Shown one piece after another: positions 1 through 7,323 of a stretch of DNA of 15,478 nt. The number at the start of each line of letters is the position of its first letter. Positions within the stretch are counted from its first letter, which is position 1. The translations under genes were made by a program, and so were the position numbers. The notes beneath the pieces were generated by a model. That model ran no database searches and had not been told where the DNA came from. It worked only from the letters and a program-made list of their open reading frames with translations. The stretch is from Lachnospiraceae bacterium UBA3641 (GTDB taxonomy: Bacteria > Bacillota > Clostridia > Lachnospirales > Lachnospiraceae), in the NCBI GenBank assembly GCA_002373875.1, contig DFKQ01000006.1, positions 14,242 to 29,719 of the forward strand, given 5' to 3'.

Positions 1-798
1 CAGGGTATGATGTTCGGTTATGCCACCAACGAGACCGAGGAATACATGCCTTATCCCATCTCACTTGCCCATAAGCTTGCCAAGAGACTTACCGATGTCC
101 GCAAGGACGGAACCCTTAAGTATTTAAGGCCCGATGGTAAGAGTCAGGTATCGGTTGAGTATGATGAGAACGGTAAGCCCTTAAGGCTCGAAGCTGTTGT
201 ACTCTCGACCCAGCATGATGAAAATGTAACCCAGGAACAGATACATGAGGATATTAAGAAGTACGTGTTCGATCCCGTGCTTCCTAAGGAACTCATAGAT
301 GACAAGACCAAGTTCTTCATTAATCCCACAGGCCGTTTCGTTATCGGGGGACCTCACGGTGATGCAGGTCTTACCGGACGTAAGATAATAGTAGATACCT
401 ATGGCGGATATGCGCGTCACGGCGGCGGTGCCTTCTCAGGTAAGGACTGCACCAAGGTTGACCGTTCGGCAGCTTATGCCGCAAGATATGTTGCCAAGAA
501 TATCGTGGCAGCAGGCCTTGCGGACAAGTGTGAGATCCAGCTTTCATATGCCATCGGAGTAGCCCAGCCCACATCCATCATGATCGATACCTTCGGAACA
601 GGCAAGCTTTCGGATGACAGGCTCGTTGAGATCGTAAGGGAGAACTTCGACCTTCGTCCCGCAGGTATAATCAAGATGCTTGATCTGAGGAGACCCATCT
701 ACAAGCAGACGGCTGCATACGGGCACTTCGGACGTAACGATCTTGATCTTCCGTGGGAAGCTCTCAACAAGGTTGATGACCTCAAGAAATACTTATAG
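1..798 (+). CDS. metK: S-adenosylmethionine synthetase (methionine adenosyltransferase), 5' end missing
   Basis: Makes S-adenosylmethionine from methionine and ATP in the cytosol, releasing phosphate and pyrophosphate. The reading frame is open from base 1 (Gln-Gly-Met-Met-Phe-Gly-Tyr), so the Met codon at base 7 is internal. About 265 residues are present of a protein that is usually 390-400, so roughly the first third, including the N-terminal GHPDK-type ATP-binding motif, lies outside the window. Seen here are FGYATNETEEYMP, the GGPHGDAGLTGRKIIVDTYGG region and the glycine-rich phosphate-binding loop GGGAFSGKD followed by TKVDRSAAYAARYVAK. All are MetK signatures. The C terminus (FGRNDLDLPWE) is intact and ends at TAG 796-798. 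The Cys after GGGAFSGKD is usually Pro. A hairpin terminator follows, so it is probably not co-transcribed with dnaE. Confidence 0.97.
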   Translation, partial: QGMMFGYATNETEEYMPYPISLAHKLAKRLTDVRKDGTLKYLRPDGKSQVSVEYDENGKPLRLEAVVLSTQHDENVTQEQIHEDIKKYVFDPVLPKELIDDKTKFFINPTGRFVIGGPHGDAGLTGRKIIVDTYGGYARHGGGAFSGKDCTKVDRSAAYAARYVAKNIVAAGLADKCEIQLSYAIGVAQPTSIMIDTFGTGKLSDDRLVEIVRENFDLRPAGIIKMLDLRRPIYKQTAAYGHFGRNDLDLPWEALNKVDDLKKYL

Positions 799-840
799 GT
801 ATAATTACGACTTAACAAATCATGATTAAATATTTTGAAG

Positions 841-882
841 AGAAGCGCTCTGCGAAAAGGCAGAACGCTTCTTCTGTCCTTT
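841..882 (+). terminator. Rho-independent-like terminator after metK
   Basis: An outer 7-bp stem (AGAAGCG 841-847 with CGCTTCT 866-872), one C/A mismatch, and an inner 5-bp stem (TCTGC 849-853 with GCAGA 860-864) close a GAAAAG loop. The following tract (TCTGTCCTTT) is T-rich but interrupted, so efficiency may be moderate. It sits 43 bases after the metK stop and before the dnaE ribosome binding site. Confidence 0.7.
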
Positions 883-934
883 GACCGGATCTTGTGATAT
901 TATAAGTGGTAGAAAAATCAATCGGGAGAAAACA

Positions 935-3900
935 ATGTCATTCGTTCATCTGCACAGCCACACTGAGTATTCGCTCCTTGATGGTTCCAATAAAATAAAG
1001 GAATATGTTCTGAGGGTAAAGGAACTGGGCATGAACGCAGCGGCCATAACCGACCACGGTGTAATGTACGGGGTAATTGACTTCTACAGGGCCGCGAGGG
1101 ATGCGGGGATCAAGCCTGTGATCGGCTGTGAGGTTTATGTAGCCCCGGGCAGCAGGTTTGATAAGGAAGCAAGCCCCGGAGATGACAGATATCATCATCT
1201 AATACTTCTGGCTGAAAACAACAAGGGTTATTCCAACCTGTGTAAGATAGTAAGCCGGGGATTTACCGAAGGATTTTACTACAGGCCAAGGGTTGATATG
1301 GAGGTCCTTAAGGAATTACATGAGGGTATCATATGCTCATCAGCCTGTCTTGCGGGAGAAGTCCAGAGGCTCCTTGCCAAGGGCCTGTATGATGAAGCGA
1401 AGGAGGCAGCCCTTAGGCATCTTGCGATATTCGGCGAGGGTAATTACTATTTAGAGCTTCAGGATCATGGCATTCCCGACCAGAAGAATGTAAATACCGA
1501 CCTTCTCCGTATGAGCAGGGAATTAAACATACCACTTATTGCAACAAATGATGTTCATTACACCTATGCAGAGGATGCCCAGAGTCATGATGTTCTGCTG
1601 TGCATTCAGACAGGTAAGAAGGTTCAGGATGAGGACAGGCTCCGCTATGAAGGAGGTCAGTTCTACGTTAAATCGGAAGATGAGATGAAGGCTCTCTTCC
1701 CCTATGCCCTTGAAGCCCTTGAGAATACCCAGAAGATTGCCGACAGGTGTAACGTTGAGATAGAATTCGGTTCCTACAAGCTCCCTCATTTTGATATCCC
1801 CGAAGGCTATACATCTTATGAGTATTTAAGGGAACTCTGTTTTAAAGGGCTTGCGGAACGTTATCCCGGAAGGGAAGAGGAGCTTAAGGACAGGCTCGAA
1901 TATGAACTTGATACCATAAATACCATGGGCTTTGTCGACTACTTTCTTATAGTGTGGGATTTCATCAATTACGGGAAGACCCATGATGTTGCGGTGGGAC
2001 CGGGCCGGGGATCGGCTGCCGGATCCATCGTCGCCTACTGCCTTAAGATAACAGATGTAGAGCCTATAAGATACAACCTTCTCTTTGAGCGTTTCCTCAA
2101 CCCCGAGCGTGTTACCATGCCAGATATAGATATTGACTTTGAGCCCGAAGGGCGCCAGAAGGTCATTGATTACGTTGTGGAGAAATACGGCAAGGAGAAA
2201 GTGGTGCAGATAGTCACCTTCGGTACCATGGGAGCCAAGGGTGTTATAAGGGATGTGGGAAGGGCTATGGATCTGCCCTATTCCTACTGCGATTCACTGG
2301 CCAAGCAGGTACCGGGTGAGCTTAATATCACCCTTCAAAAGGCCCTTGATTACGGACAGGAGCTTAAGAAGACCTACGAGAGCGATGATCAGGCCAGACG
2401 GCTCATAGATATGTGCATGAAGCTGGAGGGCCTTCCCAGAAACACTTCCATGCATGCAGCGGGAGTAGTCATCTGTCCTGAGGCTGCGGATGAATACGTG
2501 CCCTTATCCAGAGGATCGGACGGGACTATTACCACCCAGTATGTTATGACGACACTTGAGGAGCTGGGTCTTCTTAAGATGGATTTCCTTGGCCTTCGTA
2601 ATCTGGAGGTTATAAAGGAGGCAGCAAGGCTTGCCGGGGAAAGTGAAGGCAGGGTCATTGATATGGCTGCCATTGACTATGACGATAAGGAAGTATTTGA
2701 CTATATAGGGACCGGTAAGACCGACGGTATCTTCCAGCTTGAAAGCGGAGGCATGAAGTCCTTCATGAAGGAATTAAAGCCCAAGTCCATGGAGGATATA
2801 ATAGCCGGCATATCTCTCTACAGACCGGGTCCCATGGATTTCATCCCCCAGTATATAAGGGGCAAGAATGCGACGGACAGTATAACCTATGACTGTCCCC
2901 AGCTTGAACCCATACTTAAACCTACCTACGGCTGTATCGTATATCAGGAGCAGGTTATGCAGATAGTGCGTGATCTTGGCGGGTATACCCTTGGAAGGAG
3001 CGACCTTGTAAGGCGTGCCATGAGTAAGAAGAAGCAGTCCGTTATGGAAAAAGAGAGGAAGAATTTCGTATACGGCAATGAGGAGGAAGGGGTCCCGGGC
3101 TGTGTATCGAAGGGGATAAGCGAGTCTGTAGCCAATCATATCTATGATGAGATGATGGACTTCGCCAAATATGCCTTCAACAAATCCCATGCGGCGGCCT
3201 ATGCCTTGGTAGCCTATCAGACGGCCTGGCTTAAGCATTACTATCCTGTTGAATTCATGGCTGCCCTTATGACCTCCGTTATAGATAACTTCAACAAGGT
3301 TTCCTTATATATATATACATGCAAGTCCATGGGTATAAGGATACTGCCCCCCGATATCAATGAAGGTGTGGCGGGCTTCTCAGTATCCGGTAATGATATA
3401 AGGTATGGACTTGCCTCCATTAAGGGAGTGGGCTGGCCCGTGATCGAGGGCATAGTATCCGAGAGGAATGCTAATGGTCCCTTCAGGAGCCTTCAGGACT
3501 TTATCGACCGCTTATCAGGTGATATCAACAAGAGGATAATCGAGAACTTCATCAAGGCAGGAGCCATGGACACACTTCCCGGTACCCGCAAGCAGAAGAT
3601 GGCGGTTTATTCACAGATAATGGATTCCGTAACCAGTGAAAAGAAGTCGGGATATGCAGGACAGATGTCCCTCTTCGACATTATCCCGGATGAGGATAAG
3701 GAAGACTACGAATTGAGGATGCCTGAAATAGGTGAGTATGAAAAAGATGAGCTGCTTGCCTTCGAGAGGGAGATACTGGGATTATATGTAAGCGGACATC
3801 CGCTTGATGAATATGAGGGAATGTGGCGGAAAAATGTTACCAATACGACACTTGATTTTGCCTATGATGAGGAATCAAAGTCAGTAAAGGTAACGGACAA

Positions 3901-4381
3901 TATGAAGGTCACCGTCGGCGGGGTCATAGAGACAGTCACGATAAAGTACACCAAGACCGGTAAGAAGATGGCCTTTTTAAGCCTGGAGGATCTGCTGGGT
4001 ACGGTAGAGGTCATAGTATGGCCCACGGATTATGAGAGAAACGGGAACGATCTGGAAGAAAACTGTAAGGTATTCATAAAGGGAAGGGTTTCGGTGGAGG
4101 AAGAGAAGGATGCCAAGGTCATCTGCGAGCAGGTGATCCCCTTTGAGAGGATGCCGAGAAAGCTGTGGATAAGGATAAAGACCAAAGAGGAATTCGCAAA
4201 AAGACAGGATGATCTCTATAAGACGATCGAAGGATCGGACGGTCACGATACAGTGGTAATATATATAGAAGAAACCAAACAGAAAAAGGAACTTACGGGC
4301 CGTTACAGCGTACATGCAAATGAAGATCTTACCGGAAAGCTTGAAGGTATTTTCGGGGAAGGAAATGTTAAGGTTGTCTGA
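935..4381 (+). CDS. dnaE: DNA polymerase III subunit alpha
   Basis: Catalytic subunit of a C-family replicative DNA polymerase, 1148 residues. The start at 935 is chosen because GGGAG (924-928) is 6 bases upstream and the protein then begins MSFVHLHSHTEYSLLDG, the normal DnaE N terminus; an in-frame TTG at 881 lies in the terminator tail. The PHP domain (about 1-270) keeps the usual metal ligands: H5/H7, D16, D40-H41, E66, H87/H88, the Cys in CSSACLAG, and NDVH. The polymerase palm shows GPGRGSAAGS and PDIDIDF, with catalytic Asp397 and Asp399 and the third Asp550 in KMDFLGLR. A helix-hairpin-helix region follows (GLASIKGVG). QMSLF at 910-914 is a likely beta-clamp binding pentapeptide. An OB fold spans about 990-1068. 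It has no PolC-type exonuclease insertion; Firmicutes normally carry a separate PolC. pfkA follows after 53 bases. Confidence 0.97.
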   Translation: MSFVHLHSHTEYSLLDGSNKIKEYVLRVKELGMNAAAITDHGVMYGVIDFYRAARDAGIKPVIGCEVYVAPGSRFDKEASPGDDRYHHLILLAENNKGYSNLCKIVSRGFTEGFYYRPRVDMEVLKELHEGIICSSACLAGEVQRLLAKGLYDEAKEAALRHLAIFGEGNYYLELQDHGIPDQKNVNTDLLRMSRELNIPLIATNDVHYTYAEDAQSHDVLLCIQTGKKVQDEDRLRYEGGQFYVKSEDEMKALFPYALEALENTQKIADRCNVEIEFGSYKLPHFDIPEGYTSYEYLRELCFKGLAERYPGREEELKDRLEYELDTINTMGFVDYFLIVWDFINYGKTHDVAVGPGRGSAAGSIVAYCLKITDVEPIRYNLLFERFLNPERVTMPDIDIDFEPEGRQKVIDYVVEKYGKEKVVQIVTFGTMGAKGVIRDVGRAMDLPYSYCDSLAKQVPGELNITLQKALDYGQELKKTYESDDQARRLIDMCMKLEGLPRNTSMHAAGVVICPEAADEYVPLSRGSDGTITTQYVMTTLEELGLLKMDFLGLRNLEVIKEAARLAGESEGRVIDMAAIDYDDKEVFDYIGTGKTDGIFQLESGGMKSFMKELKPKSMEDIIAGISLYRPGPMDFIPQYIRGKNATDSITYDCPQLEPILKPTYGCIVYQEQVMQIVRDLGGYTLGRSDLVRRAMSKKKQSVMEKERKNFVYGNEEEGVPGCVSKGISESVANHIYDEMMDFAKYAFNKSHAAAYALVAYQTAWLKHYYPVEFMAALMTSVIDNFNKVSLYIYTCKSMGIRILPPDINEGVAGFSVSGNDIRYGLASIKGVGWPVIEGIVSERNANGPFRSLQDFIDRLSGDINKRIIENFIKAGAMDTLPGTRKQKMAVYSQIMDSVTSEKKSGYAGQMSLFDIIPDEDKEDYELRMPEIGEYEKDELLAFEREILGLYVSGHPLDEYEGMWRKNVTNTTLDFAYDEESKSVKVTDNMKVTVGGVIETVTIKYTKTGKKMAFLSLEDLLGTVEVIVWPTDYERNGNDLEENCKVFIKGRVSVEEEKDAKVICEQVIPFERMPRKLWIRIKTKEEFAKRQDDLYKTIEGSDGHDTVVIYIEETKQKKELTGRYSVHANEDLTGKLEGIFGEGNVKVV

Positions 4382-4434
4382 GAAGGCCAAATGAAGTAAT
4401 ATAAGTGGTAAGGGTAATTTAGGAGGGAAAGCTT

Positions 4435-5409
4435 ATGGCTAAAGAGATCAAAACGATTGCAGTCCTTACAAGCGGAGGCGATGCGCCCGGCATGAATGCG
4501 GCAATAAGGGCAGTTGTGCGCAGGTCTATCGCAAACGGCAAGAAGGTGATCGGTATACAGAAGGGTTATCAGGGACTCCTTAATGAGGAAATGAATGAAA
4601 TGAGTCCCAGGGATGTGTCAGATATAATCCAGAAGGGCGGAACGATCCTTCGTACCGCAAGGTGTGAGGAATTCAAGACAGTCGAAGGCCAGAAGAAGGG
4701 TGCTGAAATATGTCATAAGCATGGTATCGACGGTCTGGTCGTGATAGGTGGAGACGGTTCCTACAGGGGAGCTCAGGCCCTCGCATCCCACGGGATAAAC
4801 ACCATAGGAATACCGGGTACCATCGACCTTGACATAGCCTGTACCGATTACACGATAGGTTTCGATACGGCTGTCAATACAGCCATGGAGGCAATAGATA
4901 AGGTAAGAGATACTTCATCCTCCCACGAGCGGTGCTCCATTATTGAGGTTATGGGAAGGAATGCCGGATATATAGCTCTTTGGTGCGGCGTTGCATCAGG
5001 TGCCGAGGATATCCTTCTTCCCGAGAAGTACCAGTATAAGGAGCAGGAGATAATCAACAACATCATAAATAATCGCAAGAAAGGCAAGACCCACCATCTC
5101 ATAATAAATGCCGAGGGTATAGGCCATTCAACATCCATGGCAAGAAGGATAGAAGCGGCAACGGGTGTTGAGACCAGGGCGACTATCCTTGGATACATGC
5201 AGCGAGGCGGCTCACCTACCTGTAAGGATCGTTATTATGCCTCCATGATGGGTGCCTACGCGGCAGACCTTCTGTGTGCGGGCAAGACCAACAGGGTAGT
5301 GGGATATAAACACGGTGAGTATTGTGACTTTGACATAGATGAAGCACTGGCCATGCAGAAGGACATCCCCGAGTATGAGTACGAGGTAACCAAGTCACTG
5401 AGTATCTGA
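4435..5409 (+). CDS. pfkA: ATP-dependent 6-phosphofructokinase
   Basis: Phosphorylates fructose 6-phosphate to fructose 1,6-bisphosphate, the committed step of glycolysis; a cytosolic homotetramer of about 320 residues (324 here, full length). A strong AGGAGGG (4421-4427) precedes the ATG. Motifs: nucleotide-binding TSGGDAPGMNAAIR (from residue 12), GGDGS at 105-109, PGTID at 127-131 with catalytic Asp131, and MGRNAGY. Gly108 (E. coli Gly104) and Gly128 (in PGTID) mark an ATP enzyme rather than a pyrophosphate enzyme, which would have GGDD and PKTID. Unusual relative to the E. coli or Bacillus enzyme is Leu132 where GTIDND has Asn; I recall the same loop in related Lachnospiraceae. It follows dnaE by 53 bases, a gene order known in clostridia. 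A weak possible promoter (TTGTCT 4374-4379, 17 bases, TAATAT 4397-4402) lies in the gap. The next gene starts inside its stop codon. Confidence 0.97.
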   Translation: MAKEIKTIAVLTSGGDAPGMNAAIRAVVRRSIANGKKVIGIQKGYQGLLNEEMNEMSPRDVSDIIQKGGTILRTARCEEFKTVEGQKKGAEICHKHGIDGLVVIGGDGSYRGAQALASHGINTIGIPGTIDLDIACTDYTIGFDTAVNTAMEAIDKVRDTSSSHERCSIIEVMGRNAGYIALWCGVASGAEDILLPEKYQYKEQEIINNIINNRKKGKTHHLIINAEGIGHSTSMARRIEAATGVETRATILGYMQRGGSPTCKDRYYASMMGAYAADLLCAGKTNRVVGYKHGEYCDFDIDEALAMQKDIPEYEYEVTKSLSI

Positions 5410-6269
5410 TGCTTCAGGGGGCGCATGTACCGTTAGTATATAAAATGATAATAACAAGCATATCCAATAATAAGATAAAGAATATAATAAAGTTATGTAC
5501 AGGCAGCAGGGCGCGGCGTGAGCAGAATGCATTCGTGGCAGAAGGCGTTAAGATGTTCATCGAGGCGCCTTCTGCACGTATTAAGGAAGTATACGTAAGT
5601 GAAGATCTGCTCAATAAAATCACCTATGTTATTCAAAATGGAGCTGCCGATCCCGATGCGAGCCTCTATACAGAATGTGCAAAAAAGCTTGAAAATACGG
5701 GATATGAGCTTGTGACTCCCAAGGTCTTTTCAAGGATATCGGACACGGTGACTCCTCAGGGAATATTGTGTGTTATGGAAAAGGATCCACAAGATATAGG
5801 GAAGATGACAGAGATCCATAAGGAAGGTGACTTAAGGATTCTGGTGATTGAGAACATAAGGGATCCGGGGAACATGGGCACCATGATAAGGACCATGGAA
5901 GCTGCGGGCTATGATTTTATGCTGGCAAGTGAAGGCAGCGTCGATGTTTACAATCCCAAGGTCATAAGGTCGACCATGGGATCGATTTACCGGATCCCCG
6001 TTATATACAGTGATGACCTTAAAAGGGACATAGACCTTCTTAAGGGGGAGGGAGTCAGGTTCCTTGCCGCCCACCTTAACGGTCAGGATCTGACAAAAGG
6101 GGCAGATCACGGTAACAGGCTCGCCGTGATGATAGGCAATGAGGCAGCAGGCCTCAGCAGGGAGATATCGGATAAGGCCGATGAGCTTGTAAGGATCCCC
6201 ATGAAGGGGCAAGTGGAGTCGCTTAATGCAGCGGTCGCGGCAGCAGTACTGATGTTTGCTATATCATGA
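5409..6269 (+). CDS. TrmH/SpoU-family RNA 2'-O-methyltransferase
   Basis: SPOUT-class enzyme transferring a methyl group from S-adenosylmethionine to a ribose 2'-OH of rRNA or tRNA; the target nucleotide cannot be told from sequence. With the start at 5409 it has 286 residues. An N-terminal substrate-binding domain covers about 13-125 (SISNNKIKNIIKL... SRARREQNAFVAEGVKM). A deep-trefoil-knot domain follows with motif 1 IENIRDPGNMGTMIR (147-161), motif 2 MIGNEAAGLS (241-250) and motif 3 RIPMKGQVESLNAAVAAAV (262-280). The catalytic Arg, Glu245 and Asn273 are in place. The ATG at 5409 shares its A with the pfkA TGA (TGATG), suggesting translational coupling. Family similarity begins only at Met13 (ATG 5445), which lacks a clear Shine-Dalgarno but could be the true start. 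RlmB-like or TsnR/AviRb-like roles are both possible. Confidence 0.9.
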   Translation: MLQGAHVPLVYKMIITSISNNKIKNIIKLCTGSRARREQNAFVAEGVKMFIEAPSARIKEVYVSEDLLNKITYVIQNGAADPDASLYTECAKKLENTGYELVTPKVFSRISDTVTPQGILCVMEKDPQDIGKMTEIHKEGDLRILVIENIRDPGNMGTMIRTMEAAGYDFMLASEGSVDVYNPKVIRSTMGSIYRIPVIYSDDLKRDIDLLKGEGVRFLAAHLNGQDLTKGADHGNRLAVMIGNEAAGLSREISDKADELVRIPMKGQVESLNAAVAAAVLMFAIS

Positions 6270-6273
6270 GGGG

Positions 6274-6290
6274 CACCATCTAAGATGGTG
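6274..6290 (+). other. Hairpin between the RNA methyltransferase and proC
   Basis: A perfect 7-bp stem (CACCATC 6274-6280 with GATGGTG 6284-6290) closes a TAA loop, starting four bases after the methyltransferase stop. No T-run follows directly (TATGCCTTATG); the nearest T-rich stretch is about 40 bases on. It is therefore not a standard terminator. It could stabilise the 3' end of the upstream message or mark a processing site. Confidence 0.5.
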
Positions 6291-6360
6291 TATGCCTTAT
6301 GACATAAGTATCAAGAGAAGTACGGAATATTTTTTACACTATATAAGGGAGGTAAAGAAA

Positions 6361-7152
6361 ATGCAGATAGGGTTCATAGGTCTTGGAAACATGGGAAGTG
6401 CCATGATAGGAGGTATAATCGCCAATCATGTGGTTGAAGCTTCTGACATTTTAGGATCGGACGCAAGCCTTGAGAGGACAGAGGAGACGGTTAAAAGGTA
6501 TGGCATTACGGCAGCAGGCTCCAATAATGCGGCCGCAAGGGCCGATATACTTGTAACATCGGTAAAGCCACAGGTATATGAGGCGGTTATTGAAGATATA
6601 CGGGACAGCATAGATGAAAATACGGTCATCATTTCCATTGCACCCGGCAAGACCCTGTCATGGCTTAAGGAGAAATACGGTAAGCCCGTTAAGCTTGTAA
6701 GATGCATGCCCAATACACCCGCGCTTGTGGGAGAGGGCTGTACGGGTGTGTGTCGTAATGAACTGGTCACTGACATGGAATTTAATAAAGTCCTTGCTAT
6801 ACTCAATTCCTTTGGTAAGGCTTATGAAGTAAGTGAGAGTCAGATGGATGCGGTCGTAGCGGTGAGCGGATCGTCACCGGCATATGTGTTCATGCTTATA
6901 GAGGCAATGGCGGACGGGGCTGTGGCAGAGGGCCTTCCAAGGAAAACAGCTTATGAGATGGCTGCCCAGGCAGTGCTTGGAAGTGCGAAAATGGTCCTTG
7001 ATACGGGAAGGCATCCGGCAGACCTTAAGGATATGGTGTGCTCACCTGCCGGAACGACCATTGACGCGGTAGCCGTTCTTGAAAACATGGGCTTCAGGTC
7101 GGCAGTGATAGAAGCGGAAAGAGCCTGCGCCGACAAATCAAGAAGTTTGTAA
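6361..7152 (+). CDS. proC: Pyrroline-5-carboxylate reductase
   Basis: Last step of proline synthesis: reduces 1-pyrroline-5-carboxylate to proline with NAD(P)H. The product is 263 residues, the usual length. The start at 6361 has AAGGGAGG (6345-6352) 8 bases upstream and opens with the Rossmann loop MQIGFIGLGNMGSAM (Gly7, Gly9, Gly12). The open frame extends upstream to 6256, but that extension is not ProC-like. Other signatures are SVKPQ, RCMPNTPALVGEG in the cofactor domain, and the family signature in the C-terminal dimer domain: AVSGSSPAYVF (167-177), then LKDMVCSPAGTTIDAV. It is 91 bases downstream of the RNA methyltransferase, with no clear promoter in that gap, so read-through from upstream is likely. 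Its TAA stop (7150-7152) abuts the AT-rich control region of the next gene. Confidence 0.96.
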   Translation: MQIGFIGLGNMGSAMIGGIIANHVVEASDILGSDASLERTEETVKRYGITAAGSNNAAARADILVTSVKPQVYEAVIEDIRDSIDENTVIISIAPGKTLSWLKEKYGKPVKLVRCMPNTPALVGEGCTGVCRNELVTDMEFNKVLAILNSFGKAYEVSESQMDAVVAVSGSSPAYVFMLIEAMADGAVAEGLPRKTAYEMAAQAVLGSAKMVLDTGRHPADLKDMVCSPAGTTIDAVAVLENMGFRSAVIEAERACADKSRSL

Positions 7153-7155
7153 ATT

Positions 7156-7172
7156 ATTACATTTTTTTTACA
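7156..7172 (-). promoter_or_regulatory. Putative WalR (YycF) box, minus orientation
   Basis: Read on the minus strand this is TGTAAA, five A, TGTAAT, which fits the published WalR consensus TGTWAH-N5-TGTWAH at every defined position. It ends five bases upstream of the TTGACA -35 of promoter P1. The centre is about 49 bases before the expected P1 start. The region is very AT-rich, so a chance match is possible. Confidence 0.45.
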
Positions 7173-7177
7173 AATAT

Positions 7178-7206
7178 TTGACATTTTTATTTTTTCCTGC
7201 TATAGT
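7178..7206 (+). promoter_or_regulatory. Sigma-A promoter P1 of the cell wall hydrolase gene
   Basis: A perfect -35 TTGACA (7178-7183), a 17-base spacer and -10 TATAGT (7201-7206) preceded by TGC (extended -10). The spacer and upstream flank are rich in T-tracts. Expected transcription start near 7213, giving a 5' UTR of about 110 bases. Confidence 0.75.
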
Positions 7207-7228
7207 ATAGGTCGATGACTCATAAAAA

Positions 7229-7245
7229 TGTAACACTTTTGTAAC
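7229..7245 (+). promoter_or_regulatory. Putative WalR (YycF) box, plus orientation
   Basis: TGTAAC (7229-7234), five bases, TGTAAC (7240-7245): an exact direct repeat with 11-bp period matching TGTWAH-N5-TGTWAH. It overlaps the -35 of promoter P2 and is centred about 37 bases before the P2 start, the usual place for an activator touching RNA polymerase. Relative to P1 it is downstream of the start and could repress. The gene it precedes encodes a wall hydrolase, the classical WalR target type. Confidence 0.55.
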
Positions 7246-7267
7246 AAATCACATCATGTGGTATAGG
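7239..7267 (+). promoter_or_regulatory. Possible second promoter P2 of the hydrolase gene
   Basis: A weak -35 TTGTAA (7239-7244), exactly 17 bases, then TATAGG (7262-7267) preceded by TGG (extended -10 at 7259-7261). A poor -35 overlapped by a regulator box fits an activator-dependent promoter. The spacer holds an 11-base palindrome CACATCATGTG (7250-7260). Confidence 0.4.
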
Positions 7268-7323
7268 CACTAAGGGGAACTACAATTTATGGGATTTGGG
7301 TCATCCAATAAGGAGCAGGAAAA

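Noticed and set aside
881..934. TTGACC at 881 as the -35 of a dnaE promoter
   Set aside because: The nearest -10-like hexamers (TATTAT 898-903, TATAAG 901-906) give spacers of only 11 or 14 bases, too short for sigma-A.
2774..3238. A 154-codon open frame on the minus strand inside dnaE
   Set aside because: It lies wholly opposite a strongly conserved coding frame with the polymerase motifs, has no plausible Shine-Dalgarno or family features, and is a codon-usage shadow. The same applies to the other minus-strand frames opposite metK, pfkA, proC, argF, greA and lysS.
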